Of a DNA stretch of 64,000 nt, positions 31,086 through 42,106 are shown in pieces. The position numbers and the translations under genes are program-made. Positions within the stretch are counted from its first letter, which is position 1; every line of letters begins with the position of its first letter. The notes beneath the pieces were generated by a model that saw only the letters and a program-made list of their open reading frames with translations, did not search any database and was not told where the DNA came from. Origin of the DNA: Fragilariopsis cylindrus CCMP1102 (taxonomy: Eukaryota; Bacillariophyta; Bacillariophyceae; Bacillariales; Bacillariaceae); NCBI GenBank assembly GCA_900095095.1, contig FMBT01000361.1:124001-188000 (forward strand). Reading direction: 5' to 3'.

Positions 31086-33686
31086 ATGTTGGATACGATA
31101 AATAGCTATATGTTTTCTGTCGTGACGCACTATTTCGCAAGTTGTGGCGAATCTTTGGAAACGATATTGAATGATAACACTGGAATTAGATCGTCGTCAA
31201 TTGTTACATCATCGGAAAATCAGAATCCAGAACGTAATCGGCATAACACTGATCAACTGACCGCCAATGAAACTAAACGACAACCGTTAGAGACTCAAGA
31301 GATTCATGGCACGGATCTAGTCTTTTTTCCGATTCCTTCTTCTGAAATATCTTCTTCTTCTTTAGCAGTTTCGACTGCGAAGAAATATCGTATACTGGAA
31401 GACCGAACTAACAGGAAGGTTAACGACGGGATGCATCCACCACGAAGGCACAGAGAAATTTCTCGAAACGAGGAAGTCGCATCGAGATGGATCGCTATGG
31501 GATCCAAAGAGAATATTATCTACAAAACGTCTCATTCGGTGCCGCCACTCGAAAACAAATGCTACATATTAGAAGGCCAAACAGTGTTTCCATATGATGA
31601 AATCGAGTCCCGCAAGACTAAAAATCCTTTTATTCAGCAGAACAATAATAACAACAACAACAACAATACAAGTATTCCATCGTCGTCATTATCATCTACT
31701 AGTTCGGCAACAACAAGCGCACCAACACCAAGGATGGCAACCACCGAAAACGTCCAAGAGCCTCATCACTGGATGAGTGCCGAAGATCCTAATACAGGGA
31801 AGCTGTACTATTACCATGAGATTACAAGAGAGACTCAATGGAGGCCTCCTTTGTGCTTAGTTAGTGACGACGAGCGCTTTGCCATGGAAGAAAAAGAGCA
31901 GAAGGAAAAGGATTTCTTTGCAGCCATGGAGGCAAATATTTTGAGCTCCTTATCTCGGGGTGTCATACCAGGAACGCCAAAGGACGGTGCAAGCGAACAA
32001 CGAAAATCCTTAGGAATTGGAAGTCGAAAGAGCCGAAAGTCTTCCCTAATAGGATCAGCAGATGAGAGACCTGAGCTGACGCGGACTATCAGTGCGATGG
32101 ACGAAACGATCTTGATAGATATCATTCGTAGACAACCTTCTTTCAGAAGTGTAAAATCTTCTAGACAATCGCTCCATCTAGAAGACCTCACAACTACTAA
32201 CGGACGGCGTAGTTCGGGCGTCCGCGATGGATTCGATTCATGGTGTAACAGTAGCCAAGAAAACTACTATAGTGAACATCTAGAAACGTTAGAGGAAGAT
32301 TCGGGAGATGCTTATAATGCTGGCAATTTTATGTCTGATTTACTAAGCAAAATTCCAGACGAAGACAGTAGCTTGAACAGTTTATACGACGACGAAAGTT
32401 TTTCATTGCGGAGTGATGGTGGAAAGTTCGAACAATCTAGTTTGACTGGATTTGGTTTGAGCTGGAAGGAGACACAAGCACTGAATAAACTTGTTAGTCT
32501 GACCAAGGAGATGATTGATACCGATAACGAAGAGCTGGATATAGACGATGACTCGTCAATAGTAGTAGACAATGAAATATTCGACGCCACCGCGGGTCTT
32601 GGTAACAAAACAGAAAGACCGAGAAGACGAAAGGAGGACGAACATAGAAATTCCTTGCTTCATGATAGAAAACAAATTCAAAATGCCTGTACAAGTCATA
32701 CCCGTGATCATAAAAGAGCTACAGAAGGAGAGATTCGACGTGTGTTGCCCCGAGAAATGGACTTCGAAGGTTCCGATGGAGAAGATGTGAAACCAAAAAG
32801 TATACCAACACCGAGAAAAGAAAAAGCTGCAAGAATGGTTGCTAACTCTGGAAAAAGTGCAGCAGATCTGTTGGACCTAAGAAAGAAGAAACTTAAGCGT
32901 CGAAACACCTGTGGAACCATGTTTATTCGTACAACGATGTCCGCACCCGATAAAGATGCCACAATCAGATGTGTCTGCGGCGTGTATCGCTCGCACATAT
33001 TATCTTCTGAACACGAGACTATAAATGATAAGGAATCGAATCCCTTTGATGTTTTCAATGATTATAATTTAGACCACGAAGGTTGTGTAGTGACGCGAAA
33101 TAGCATTCCAAGTCTTGACGAGGTTGCCACTTTTTTCCGAGATGTCTTTTTTAAGGCTCAGATGGAGGCAGATTGTATTATTCTTTCCCTGATTTATGTT
33201 GAAAGATTGATTAAAGTAACGCATGGATGTTTGAGGCCAAAGACATGTAATTGGCGCTCGCTTTTGTTCAGCACAATGATTCTGTCTAGTAAAGTTTGGG
33301 ATGACTTATCTATGTGGAATGGAGATTTCAGTCAGTCATGCCCGTCGGGTGTTAATTTTTCGTTGCAACGAACAAACCAGCTCGAACTTGCAGTTCTGAA
33401 TACTCTTCACTTCAAGGTAAAAGTCCCAGCTAGTGAATATGCAAAATATTACTTCCTACTTCGGTCTATGTTAATCAAAAGTGGTCTTGCGGGAGAAAAT
33501 CTTGGCTCGTTAAATCCACTGGATGTCGAAGGGGCACGAAGACTTCAGCAAGTGTCTTCTCAATTTGAATCCACCTCTCTGAAGAAATTTGATACAGCTG
33601 CTGTGATTCAACGGAGCAAAAGTCTGACCACCCGATCAGATTATAATATTACAAAGGTTGGTCTTGAACAAGTTGTGAAGATGTAG
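31086..33686 (+). CDS. WW-domain cyclin Y-like protein (paralogue 1)
   Basis: 866 residues, one exon. A WW domain lies at about residues 226-258 (HHWMSAEDPNTGKLYYYHE then TQWRPP; both Trp present). After a long Ser/Asp-rich linker comes the cyclin Y signature: RRNTCGTMFIRTTMS and ATIRCVCGVYRSHI, then the cyclin box at about 670-800 (ADCIILSLIYVERLIK, CNWRSLLFSTMILSSKVWDD, LSMWNGDFS, VKVPASEYAKYYF). These blocks match animal cyclin Y, which activates CDK14/16-type (PFTAIRE/PCTAIRE) kinases; the wider group includes yeast Pho80-like cyclins. Pro-rich targets of the WW domain are unknown. A paralogue with the same architecture lies tail-to-tail to the right; both end in a similar LEQ(V/L)V motif. 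Confidence 0.88.
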   Translation: MLDTINSYMFSVVTHYFASCGESLETILNDNTGIRSSSIVTSSENQNPERNRHNTDQLTANETKRQPLETQEIHGTDLVFFPIPSSEISSSSLAVSTAKKYRILEDRTNRKVNDGMHPPRRHREISRNEEVASRWIAMGSKENIIYKTSHSVPPLENKCYILEGQTVFPYDEIESRKTKNPFIQQNNNNNNNNNTSIPSSSLSSTSSATTSAPTPRMATTENVQEPHHWMSAEDPNTGKLYYYHEITRETQWRPPLCLVSDDERFAMEEKEQKEKDFFAAMEANILSSLSRGVIPGTPKDGASEQRKSLGIGSRKSRKSSLIGSADERPELTRTISAMDETILIDIIRRQPSFRSVKSSRQSLHLEDLTTTNGRRSSGVRDGFDSWCNSSQENYYSEHLETLEEDSGDAYNAGNFMSDLLSKIPDEDSSLNSLYDDESFSLRSDGGKFEQSSLTGFGLSWKETQALNKLVSLTKEMIDTDNEELDIDDDSSIVVDNEIFDATAGLGNKTERPRRRKEDEHRNSLLHDRKQIQNACTSHTRDHKRATEGEIRRVLPREMDFEGSDGEDVKPKSIPTPRKEKAARMVANSGKSAADLLDLRKKKLKRRNTCGTMFIRTTMSAPDKDATIRCVCGVYRSHILSSEHETINDKESNPFDVFNDYNLDHEGCVVTRNSIPSLDEVATFFRDVFFKAQMEADCIILSLIYVERLIKVTHGCLRPKTCNWRSLLFSTMILSSKVWDDLSMWNGDFSQSCPSGVNFSLQRTNQLELAVLNTLHFKVKVPASEYAKYYFLLRSMLIKSGLAGENLGSLNPLDVEGARRLQQVSSQFESTSLKKFDTAAVIQRSKSLTTRSDYNITKVGLEQVVKM

Positions 33687-34461
33687 GTAAATTGTTGATG
33701 TTGTTCTAGGTAGACGACACTTTATGATCAAGAATGTGTGATATTTTGATTCTTTCTGGGGATTTGTTTTCGAAAATAATATCTCTACATTTCAGAGCTA
33801 AAGTCCAGTAACTTATAGTACAGTAGCTAATTTACTATTTTTCTTCATTAACAGAGATTTTCGTCTTTAAATTACTCTCATCTTGGATTAGAACGTTACT
33901 TACTGAAATACACTATCGAAAGAAGCAAGATAAGTCGAATAGTAGAGTAGACAATTGGTATAGCAGAGTCCGAAGGCAGAGCAAAAGGGAGGACCAAAAT
34001 CACAGAAAAATATTCAAACCAATCACCGGTGAGGATTTACCATAAGCTCTCGTATCAAGGGTGAGCAGAGGTGAAGGGACACATTAACTAAAAAAAACCT
34101 CCCTTTCCATATAAATGTATACACATTCCAAGTCAAAAAAGGAGTAGTTTTGTTAATGATTGCTGGAGCCCACCACTTTTACCCTTCCAAATATCGAGAA
34201 TGATAGAAATGTTATCAAACTGCTTGTCATTTTGGACTCAACGACTACAACAGATTGGTCGATCGCACAAAGTGTGGAATTTTTTTGAATTGGATGGGGA
34301 TGTTGAAGTGATTGTTGGTAGTTCAGTTGTAGCATATTTATAGCTCCCATTAACGTTTCCTTCGAATATAGTTTGAGTCCATCATCAGAGATATGCATAG
34401 AGGACTGAGGCCAGCGCAAGGGGTGAATATGCATACGGATTATTCCGATTTATCACAATTT
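33687..34461. other. Spacer between convergent cyclin paralogues
   Basis: 3' flanks of the two tail-to-tail cyclin genes. A 93-codon minus-strand ORF (34153-34434) lies just after the stop of the right gene. It has no recognisable features and is best read as 3' UTR. Confidence 0.5.
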
Positions 34462-36224
34462 TTAATTGACCAGCTGTTCTAAACAAACGGAATCTTTTAA
34501 AACTGGTTCCCCTGAATAGAGGTCGTCTGTCTGTGGTCCAGTTAAAATACTGCCATCCATACTTTTCGATCGACGATCTCGAGGTTCGTTATTCGAACTG
34601 TGCTCAAAATATGGACTTGTAACTGATTCCAATCTCCGAAATGCATCATTCTTACCTAATGGTTTCTCGTCTTCCTTAACTAATCCACTACGAAGAAGCA
34701 TGGTACGGATCAAGAAGTAGTACTTTGATGACGATGATAGTTTGAAAAAAAGCATTTGTTGAACAAATGAGTGCGATTACTGAAAGCAAAGATTATTCCA
34801 AGTGATTGTGATTTCAGATTCCACGATTCCACCATACTGTATACGTGTATAACGTACCTTTGCGTACTCCGATGCCGGAACTTTAACATTGAATTTCAAA
34901 CACTTCAGCAAGGCTAATTCCAATTCATTAATTCGGGATAACGTAAAGGAAGCTAATCCAGCTGTATGAGCGGTAACATTCGAAAAATCGATATTCCACA
35001 TGCTTAAGTCATCCCAAACCTTAGAAGCTAATACCATACATGCAAAGAGAAATGAACGCCAATTTCCAGTTGTTGGAACTAGAATTGCGTTGGTGTTTTT
35101 TATCACTCTCTCGACATAAATGAGCGATGTAATTATAGTATCGTGTTCCATTTGGGAACGTTGATAAAATCCCTCATAAAACTCCAGTACTTCCATTAGC
35201 GTTGGGACCTTGACTTCTGACGATTTTCTCTTTTTTGATGATCCACATGCATCGTCAAACACGTTATAGTCACGAAGTGACCTAGGTATATCCTTCTGAA
35301 CACTTTGGACAATATGGGCTAGGTAAACACCGCAAACACATTGTATGGTAGCTTTAATGTTTGGGTTTGTCATACTATTTTGTAAATATATCGTACCTCC
35401 TGTGTTACGTCTGGTGTGACCAGTCGTCGATGACATGGAGACTTTTGACTCATTGACGTCTATTCCTTTTTGGGAAATGTTTACATCATCATCAAAGTCC
35501 TTTGTCGTGTTCGATTGGATTTGCTAGAATTGGTCTCGTGTAGAGACCGTGCACCCGGCAATGGAGGTCGTCCTGCGATAAGCGCTGAGTTTCGTTTTGT
35601 ACGTTTCTGACTAATGATTCTCGGAATTGCTGCTTTCTCGTGGTCGTTTGTTATTTGAACACCATGCATACCAGAAATTGTCCTGACATGCAATTTACCG
35701 CCGGCAGGTAGCGGTTCCTTGGGTGGACCGAGCATAGCGGTTTTTTGGAATGGGACCCCTCCCTGACATACTTCTCCTTTAGCCATACTGTTTATAATAT
35801 TCTTCTCCATTTCATTAAAAAACTTTCTAGCTATCTGCATTTGTTCCTTTTTCTTTCTTTTTTCTGTAGCTTTCAGTATGGCTGGCTTCTGCCATTGTGT
35901 CTTTCTTGAAATCGTATCATAGTAGTATGTTCTACCGGATGATGAATCTATTGCCCTCTTCCAAATAGCCTTGGGCATCGATGGCGATTTCTCTCTACTC
36001 CCATTATTCTCTCCCTTCGACATGTCAATTGCTTCTTTCATGGTTGGGATATTTTTTGGCGTATTCGTATTCTCGCAAGTCGCAGAAGACCAAAAACTGA
36101 GGTCGTTTACAAATGATTTCAAGATCGAATTGCATTCTGATGTATCGTTGAATGCCGTTAGTTTCAATTTGCGTAGCTCTTTCTCCATCACTGTTCTGTT
36201 TTGGTGTGAATTTGAGCAGAACAT
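34462..36224 (-). CDS. WW-domain cyclin Y-like protein (paralogue 2)
   Basis: From ATG 36224. A WW domain lies at about residues 85-115 (IWKRAIDSSSGRTYYYDT then TQWQKPA). Next come the cyclin Y lead-in (RRNTGGTIYLQNSMTNPNIK, ATIQCVCGVYLAHIV) and the cyclin box (HDTIITSLIYVERVIK, GNWRSFLFACMVLASKVWDD, VKVPASEYAK). An intron (34723-34857, GTACGT...AAAG border) splits AK from YYFLIRTMLLRSGL; the paralogue has no intron here. The C-terminus ends LEQLVN, like LEQVVKM in the sister. Between the WW part and the cyclin part the frame changes near 35490-35503. One missing A in an AAA run (coding strand) would give continuous RQKDFDDDVNISQKG, so an assembly indel is likely. It is a shorter sister of the left gene and has lost much of the acidic linker. 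Confidence 0.85.
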
Positions 36225-36811
36225 CGAGCCCTGTCGAAAGCTAATAGCTTAACGGCTATGCTACTGCAATACTAGATAGTCCTAGCTAGAGAAAGTGAAT
36301 GGGGTTTTCTAAAGTTTCAGTGCATGGAAGAAATGGGAGGAATGCAATCGCGGACCTTGTATTTTGACGGAATTCTGAATTCCCAGCTTTGGCTTGTTCT
36401 TCTTTATTGTCAATTCGAAGAGATGTTTTGTTTCTTGTTTCGCTTATTTTTAAATTTGCTTTGAATTGTTTGTTTTTACGTTTGTTAGAGAATCTAAAAC
36501 AAGAAAAATTAAACAAAAACAACTACACATTTTTCGTTAAGCGCGTGTTTTAGCTTTAATTTCTATCGTGCATTTTTCCTGCCAAAAGATGCGTGTTTTA
36601 GCGTGCATTAGCGCATTAAATACTCTCCCGTGCACGGAGTACAGAGCAGAGCTCGTAATTTGTCGATGCGCAACATGCAAGAATCTGTAATCTACTAGTA
36701 CAAATATATTGATAACTTTCCTCATTGTAGCATGAACCATGAAACATATTGTTTCCTATCTTGATTTATTGAATTATTGTTACGGTAGATACAATCAAAA
36801 AGCGTTGAAAT
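36225..36811. other. Divergent promoter region
   Basis: Shared upstream region of the cyclin paralogue (minus) and the S1-NKAP gene (plus). It contains a short repeated GCGTGTTTTAGC/GCGTGCATTAGC block at 36541-36617. No ORF is supported. Confidence 0.5.
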
Positions 36812-38401
36812 ATGCCGGAGCTAGTAAAGGATGAATTTGGTCGGGTTAGAAAGGACAATGTCGATGATTCTCATCCTCGCGAGAGTAGTAATAAAGATCA
36901 TTACGGACCAGCTTCACATGAGCGAGAAGAAGATAAAATCGTACATCCTGGTCTGGTTATCAACGGGGAGGTAACTCGTATTGAATCGTATGGGGCATTT
37001 GTTAATTTCCGAGATCGACTACAACGTCATCATAAGGGACTTCTTCATATTTCACAATTAGCGCCCCATCGGGTCGAAAGTGTTGAGGATGTATTGAAAA
37101 TGAATCAACAAGTTCACGCTGTGATTCTTGATGTAGAATACGATCAAAGAATGGGGCAACGAATTCGACTGAGTTTGAAAGATGTCGACCAAAAGACGGG
37201 TGTGTACAGTGGTCGAGATTTGAGTAGTGGTAGCAGTGGTGCGAATGAACATCGTGGAGGAATTAAGCGAGGCCGCTGCGCTACTTCTCCCCATCAACTA
37301 CAAATTAGGGCCAAATTACGTCGCGAGACGCTTCTGACCTTGCACCGTCATTGGAGTGACGTGCAACACAGCTCTTCTTCGATAAGGAAAGAGGGAAGGA
37401 AGAATGACAAAGAAAACGACAACGACAAAGATCCTTCCTATTTACGGAAACTCTGGTCATCCAGTCCTTCTCCACCAAACAAACAGGATTCAAAACTATC
37501 TCTTAAAAAAGAATCTCACCGAAAGACTGCTGTGGAAGGTGAGAAGCGTAATCTCACAAATTCTTCTTCCAAAGATGATAGCAACGATTCGGATTCTTCT
37601 GCTGCAAGTAATTATTCTTCATCAAGTGATAGCTATGACACAGACCGTCGACGAGGAGGTCGAGGAAGACGTTCTAATCGAAATCAAAAGAAACGATCAA
37701 GTAGACGTTCGAACGAACGAGGACGATCAAGAGAATCACGTAGTCATAGACGAGATCGACGGCGAAGAAGTAGTAGTAGCAGTAGTAGTAGTAGCAGTAG
37801 TAGCAGCAGCAGCAGCAGCAGCTCTTCCTCCTCGTCTGTGGGAAGTGTCAAACGACATGACGAAAAGACAATATCAGAAGGTGATCATAATGACGGGAGA
37901 GAAACAAAACCTCTTGGGAGTATGCAAGGGTCGGATTTGCAGGAAGCACAGGAATTTAAGCAGGCGGTCCAAGGTAAACTTGACAATAACGAAGACGAGG
38001 AGGAGGAGGGACCGATGCCTTTACAACATTCGGGTGCTAGTGGAGGAGGTGGCGGTGCTGATGGCAATGCCTCTTATGGAAAAGCTCTTTTGCCAGGAGA
38101 AGGACAGGCTCTTGCTCAGTATGTACAACAGAATTTGAGAATTCCTCGTAGAGGAGAAATTGGGTTCTCGGGAGATGACATTAATCTTTGGGAGAATTCT
38201 GGATATGTGATGAGTGGGTCACGACACACGCGCATGAATGCAGTACGTATCAGGAAGGAGAATCAAGTATATTCTGCCGAGGAACAGCGTGCACTTGCTC
38301 TTCTCACCATGGAAGAGAATCAGCAGAAGGAGGCACAGCTGATGGAGGATTTTCGAATCATGTTAAAAGAAAAAAAGAAAATGCGTGACCAAAGCAAATA
38401 A
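36812..38401 (+). CDS. S1 RNA-binding domain / RS-rich / NKAP C-terminal domain protein
   Basis: 529 residues, single exon. Residues about 45-128 form an S1 OB-fold (HPGLVINGEVTRIESYGAFV, KGLLHISQLAPHRV, GQRIRLSLKDVD). Residues about 270-345 are a Ser/Arg domain with an uninterrupted Ser run near 37770-37830. Residues about 425-525 match the NKAP C-terminal domain: RIPRRGEIGFSGDDI, ENSGYVMSGSRHTRMNAVR, RKENQVYSAEEQRALAL. NKAP proteins bind RNA and the spliceosome and also act in transcriptional repression; plants have an orthologue active in RNA processing. The S1 module in front is not part of the animal NKAP layout as I know it; the S1/RS nucleolar protein ZCCHC17 is another comparison. A nuclear pre-mRNA or rRNA processing role is inferred. 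Confidence 0.85.
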   Translation: MPELVKDEFGRVRKDNVDDSHPRESSNKDHYGPASHEREEDKIVHPGLVINGEVTRIESYGAFVNFRDRLQRHHKGLLHISQLAPHRVESVEDVLKMNQQVHAVILDVEYDQRMGQRIRLSLKDVDQKTGVYSGRDLSSGSSGANEHRGGIKRGRCATSPHQLQIRAKLRRETLLTLHRHWSDVQHSSSSIRKEGRKNDKENDNDKDPSYLRKLWSSSPSPPNKQDSKLSLKKESHRKTAVEGEKRNLTNSSSKDDSNDSDSSAASNYSSSSDSYDTDRRRGGRGRRSNRNQKKRSSRRSNERGRSRESRSHRRDRRRRSSSSSSSSSSSSSSSSSSSSSSSVGSVKRHDEKTISEGDHNDGRETKPLGSMQGSDLQEAQEFKQAVQGKLDNNEDEEEEGPMPLQHSGASGGGGGADGNASYGKALLPGEGQALAQYVQQNLRIPRRGEIGFSGDDINLWENSGYVMSGSRHTRMNAVRIRKENQVYSAEEQRALALLTMEENQQKEAQLMEDFRIMLKEKKKMRDQSK

Positions 38402-39052
38402 GAAAACATACAAAACATATATTGAAATTAAAGACTCAACGACACGATTGTCCATTTATTATAATCAATAATCATAAACTGAATATGGTTGTTTCGTTTT
38501 GAATTCATAATCTCGATCCATGATACTACTATGCATTCAATATGTTTAGTTGCTATCTCCGTAGTTCGAATTAAAAAAACATCTACCTACTGCCACTTTA
38601 TGGTATGGTAGCTAGTGATGATAGAGACAAAAACAGAGGTTAAATCTGACCCTACTATATTGATTGTAGAGCCAGTCAAAAGGTAGTTGATGTATGTGTG
38701 TGTGTTGTCCATTGGGAAGGATATTAGACTGTCGAAAATGAGATCCCACAGGGTAAGAGTTTAAAAAAAGTAGAACATTGTTCTTTTTCTTCAAAATCGG
38801 TCATAATTTAAGAAATTGATAAAACTACCACCATCATGATTGCTCTACTCTTCTCTACTAATACAGGTTCAGTTCAATCTATGTGCATGGTAATGTATCC
38901 ATAATTTTATGTTACTATTTGATAATGCCTGTAAGAATCATTGGGTTTGACTAGGAGAAAAGTGTTTAAAATAGGTGTACACAATTAATAATTGTACAAG
39001 TAGTACAAAAGGGCTGCTTGGTTAACTTTTGACTGAGCAATTGAGATGACTA

Positions 39053-39229
39053 CTTCCTCCATACAACTAAGCTTTTCCACATGTTTTCAAGCAAAAAACT
39101 AAACAATTCACACAATAAAAGATCATGTATACACATCATATATACACATCAAGGTTTTTAAGGAAAAATAAGATAATTTTTAAAATCAAAGCATTTGACA
39201 CAAATCAGTTTTGTGTTGTATGGAGGAAG
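39053..39229. mobile_element. Stowaway-like MITE with TA target duplication
   Basis: 177 bp. The ends are CTTCCTCCATACAAC and GTTGTATGGAGGAAG, perfect inverted repeats for 15 bp, and the element is flanked on both sides by TA (39051-39052 and 39230-39231). The interior is AT-rich and non-coding. It shares the CTTCCTCC terminus with the element at 7045-7258 but has a different interior, so the two are relatives rather than copies. Confidence 0.88.
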
Positions 39230-39239
39230 TATTCTGGAG

Positions 39240-39850
39240 GACAATAATTCTGATGACCACCACATACAAAAACATCCAGGTATATTGCCATATATCCTGA
39301 ACTAAATATCTATTAATTGCTGCATTAATTGTATATTATTTTGTATGATGATGACATTAATTTCTTGAATTAGTCCTCATCAGTAGGAATGTACCCCATA
39401 GATCTAAGGTTCAACGTGTCCTGGTGCTTCTTTTAAGTACATCATACTGCAGGTCGTCCTGTTTGAAAAATAGACCTTGTTACAGTAAATTACAGACCCT
39501 TCATTTCTGAACATATTGTGGTAACACATCATTGGAACATGAAGCTTCATTGTTTGCTGTGCATTGCTTTTTCGATTTCAAGAGAATGATTTGTGATGTT
39601 ACTTGTCTCTTTTTGTGCCCTGTGTGACATTATCCTGTTGGCGCACGGACGATTTTAGCCCTACAACACGCGGTTTGCAGTAAAGTACCATCAATTGGTG
39701 GAATTTTTAACTGTATGGTAGCTCCTCAATACACTCAACCCTTCTCCAGTACCTATCCCTGGCGATTCTATACATTCCAAATTATGTCTGGGGCTAGGTG
39801 ATGTAGGCAATGACTTGGTATTTATCTACGGAGAATTTTCACCAAATGGC
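39240..39850 (-). mobile_element. Possible degenerate mariner-like transposase remnant
   Basis: On the minus strand an interrupted coding-like stretch contains QQDNVTQ, reminiscent of the IQQDNARPH block around the second catalytic Asp of mariner transposases. Preceding and following residues fit only loosely, and many stops interrupt it. Its position next to a Stowaway-like MITE, whose transposase source would be mariner-like, adds slight support. Weak call. Confidence 0.22.
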
Positions 39851-40836
39851 GTACATTGTCAAAGTTGAAAAGTGTGATTTATTGCGCACCTATGCAGTAA
39901 AAGGGTGGAAATTCCTTATTAACACATGACAATGGGAATACATAGAATCAAACCTCCATAGATATCGATCTATTTAACATTATACACTTATGAGACGAAA
40001 TATAGATATCATCTGTACTCTTAAACAAGGATAAAAAATTCTGGTTTAATTTACAAAAGTAATAGCATCTTCTTATTCCTTATACAAATTTGGATTATTA
40101 TTTACCTTACCATATCCTCCTATCATTCTTTAATCAAAAGATATGCGTTATTCCATACAGCCCCAAAATCGATACCCAGTACGAATGTAAGCGTTTCGAC
40201 ATCAAACATCAATTCTAACAGAAAGCCAAAGGACCAAAGCTCTTTTAAAGGCACATAGAAAAACATTATTATATTGATTTATGTGGATCTGACAACTAGA
40301 ACATGCTTTTATTACTGATCAAATAACCACCCATCAAGAGATAAGATTTGATTTTTCTGTGATTTTTTTCTGCGCAGAATTTTATGAAAGATAATATAGA
40401 TTAGATAATTAGCACATTACTAGTCATCCAAAACTAGGTCTTCGAACTCGAACCAAGTACATTATCCTCCTCTCTAAGTACAACACTTTCTACCTATCAT
40501 GTCTGTCCAAAATCTAGCCACCTGTAGTTGGTAATCCATAATCGTCCATTTACACGCATATATGCGTGTACGCGCGCTCCAGTACTTGTGGAAGGGATAG
40601 ATTTTTTGTCTCACTCTTTTCGTTTCGCGCGAATGCGCGATTCGGGGGGACATGAAATAACGACAACACAAAAAACCGAAGTTTAGGCTTTTGCGTGAAA
40701 AAGATGAACATCAGCACTACTTAGTTATTGTGAACTCAAGGATCGAGACGCTACTTTACTGCCTACCGTACCGTACAATCCACCTCTCAAGCTCACAAGA
40801 AATATCGCTTAGCAAAATTAAATTACAGAATTGAAA

Positions 40837-41334
40837 ATGGCAGGTAACGATAAACAAGGAGGCCGTAGAAGGTCCTCGTCCGGTAAAGGCGCCAAAAGCG
40901 GCAAAGGTGGAAGCAACAAGAAAAATGAATCGGAAAAACTCGCTTCAAAAAAGGGTGGTCGCCGTGGCAGTGGAGGAGGTGGTGCAAAGCATGAAGCACC
41001 TGCTAAACGGGAATCATTTAGTAAAAAGAAGAATAACCAGCGCCGGTTAAGTGGAAGTAACAACAACACTAAGGGGAAAGATGGGCGTCGTGGTAGCAGT
41101 GGTGGTAAAAAAGATGCCAACAAAAAAGAGGAAAAGAAGCCGATGACTGCGGAAGAACTTGATGCTGGCATGGATGAATATTGGCAAAAGAGCAAAGACA
41201 AGACAATTGCTTCAAAGAAACTGGATGAAGATATGGATTCTTACTGGGCAAAAAAAGGTGAAGCAGAAACTAACGAGGAATCGACCGCAGACGCAGACAA
41301 AGTAGAAGCTAAAGAAGGAGAGAAACAGGAATAA
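40837..41334 (+). CDS. Small basic RGG/Ser-rich protein with FoP (CHTOP/ALYREF-type) C-terminal duplication
   Basis: 165 residues from ATG 40837; the frame is also open from a TTG two codons earlier. The first 105 residues are Lys/Arg/Gly/Ser-rich with RRGSGGGG, RRSSSGKG and RRGSSGG pieces, suited to RNA binding and Arg methylation. The C-terminal part has two copies of an acidic-aromatic motif: TAEELDAGMDEYWQKSKDK and KKLDEDMDSYWAKK. This matches the FoP duplication at the end of CHTOP and of ALY/REF mRNA-export adaptors (LDxxLDxY). A role in TREX-type mRNA export or another nuclear RNP is inferred; no RRM is present. Expressed-gene features include a compact ORF and an upstream region with few ATGs. 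Confidence 0.7.
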   Translation: MAGNDKQGGRRRSSSGKGAKSGKGGSNKKNESEKLASKKGGRRGSGGGGAKHEAPAKRESFSKKKNNQRRLSGSNNNTKGKDGRRGSSGGKKDANKKEEKKPMTAEELDAGMDEYWQKSKDKTIASKKLDEDMDSYWAKKGEAETNEESTADADKVEAKEGEKQE

Positions 41335-42106
41335 ATTACATGACCGAATCGAATGTAGTTAATATCGAAATATCTAAAAAAATTGATAGTAACAACTTCA
41401 AAATCTCAACTTAAAAGATAAAAACAATATATCCTTTTAAACTTAATTAATGAACCCCATTGCAAGTCTTGTGTAGAATATAGGAAATTTAATACGATAT
41501 ATACAGTATCTTACAACTCTGAGCTTCCAGTCTAAGGCCACTTACGACTATTAATACGGCTTCTTCCAGTTTCACATTTGTCAATTACACTGTATGACCG
41601 ATACTAGAATAGTATTACCATAGATTACAGGACAAACTCCACCCATGAAATAACTGCCATCATAGCATATTTAAGTGAATTTTACCACAAAAAAATTATA
41701 AAACAAATGTGAAGAATAAGAATCAAACATGGATATTTATATTCCAAGAAATTGATGATTGCTGGTACAAGTGTAGCTGTATTAGCTATATACTGCATTT
41801 TAATTTACTTGAGGGACAAAGAGTGGGACGGACACAGAGCATTTTATAATTAATGGGGTGGGTTCTGTTTCGTTTGTTTTTCTGTGCTCAATTTTTTCGC
41901 GTCGAAAAAAAAATTCTTACCAATCTATAGACTTCGCCAAGGAAAGGAAACCGAGAGGCTGTCAAAGGAATACAACACTCGGTAATACATTGTAATATAT
42001 GGTGTGCCTAGTAGCTAGTAGTGTGGTAGGCATATCGATTAGAAAATTTAGACCAACGCAAATAATATAATACTTATTCATGATACAATAAATTTGTTTT
42101 CACCAT
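41335..42106. other. Intergenic spacer
   Basis: AT-rich tail-to-tail spacer of about 770 bp. No gene, RNA or repeat is supported. Confidence 0.5.

Larger units (their letters stand above)
38402..40836. other. Long intergenic region with a MITE and a possible mariner fossil
   Basis: 2.4 kb without an intact gene. It holds the MITE at 39053-39229 and a weak mariner-like remnant at about 39240-39850. The rest (39850-40836) is AT-rich, with a GC-richer stretch at 40550-40660 close to the next gene's promoter. Confidence 0.5.

Noticed and set aside
34153-34434. 93-codon minus-strand ORF after the cyclin paralogue 2
   Set aside because: It follows the stop directly, shows no domain, and the paralogue ends at the equivalent LEQ(V/L)V motif, so it is likely 3' UTR.
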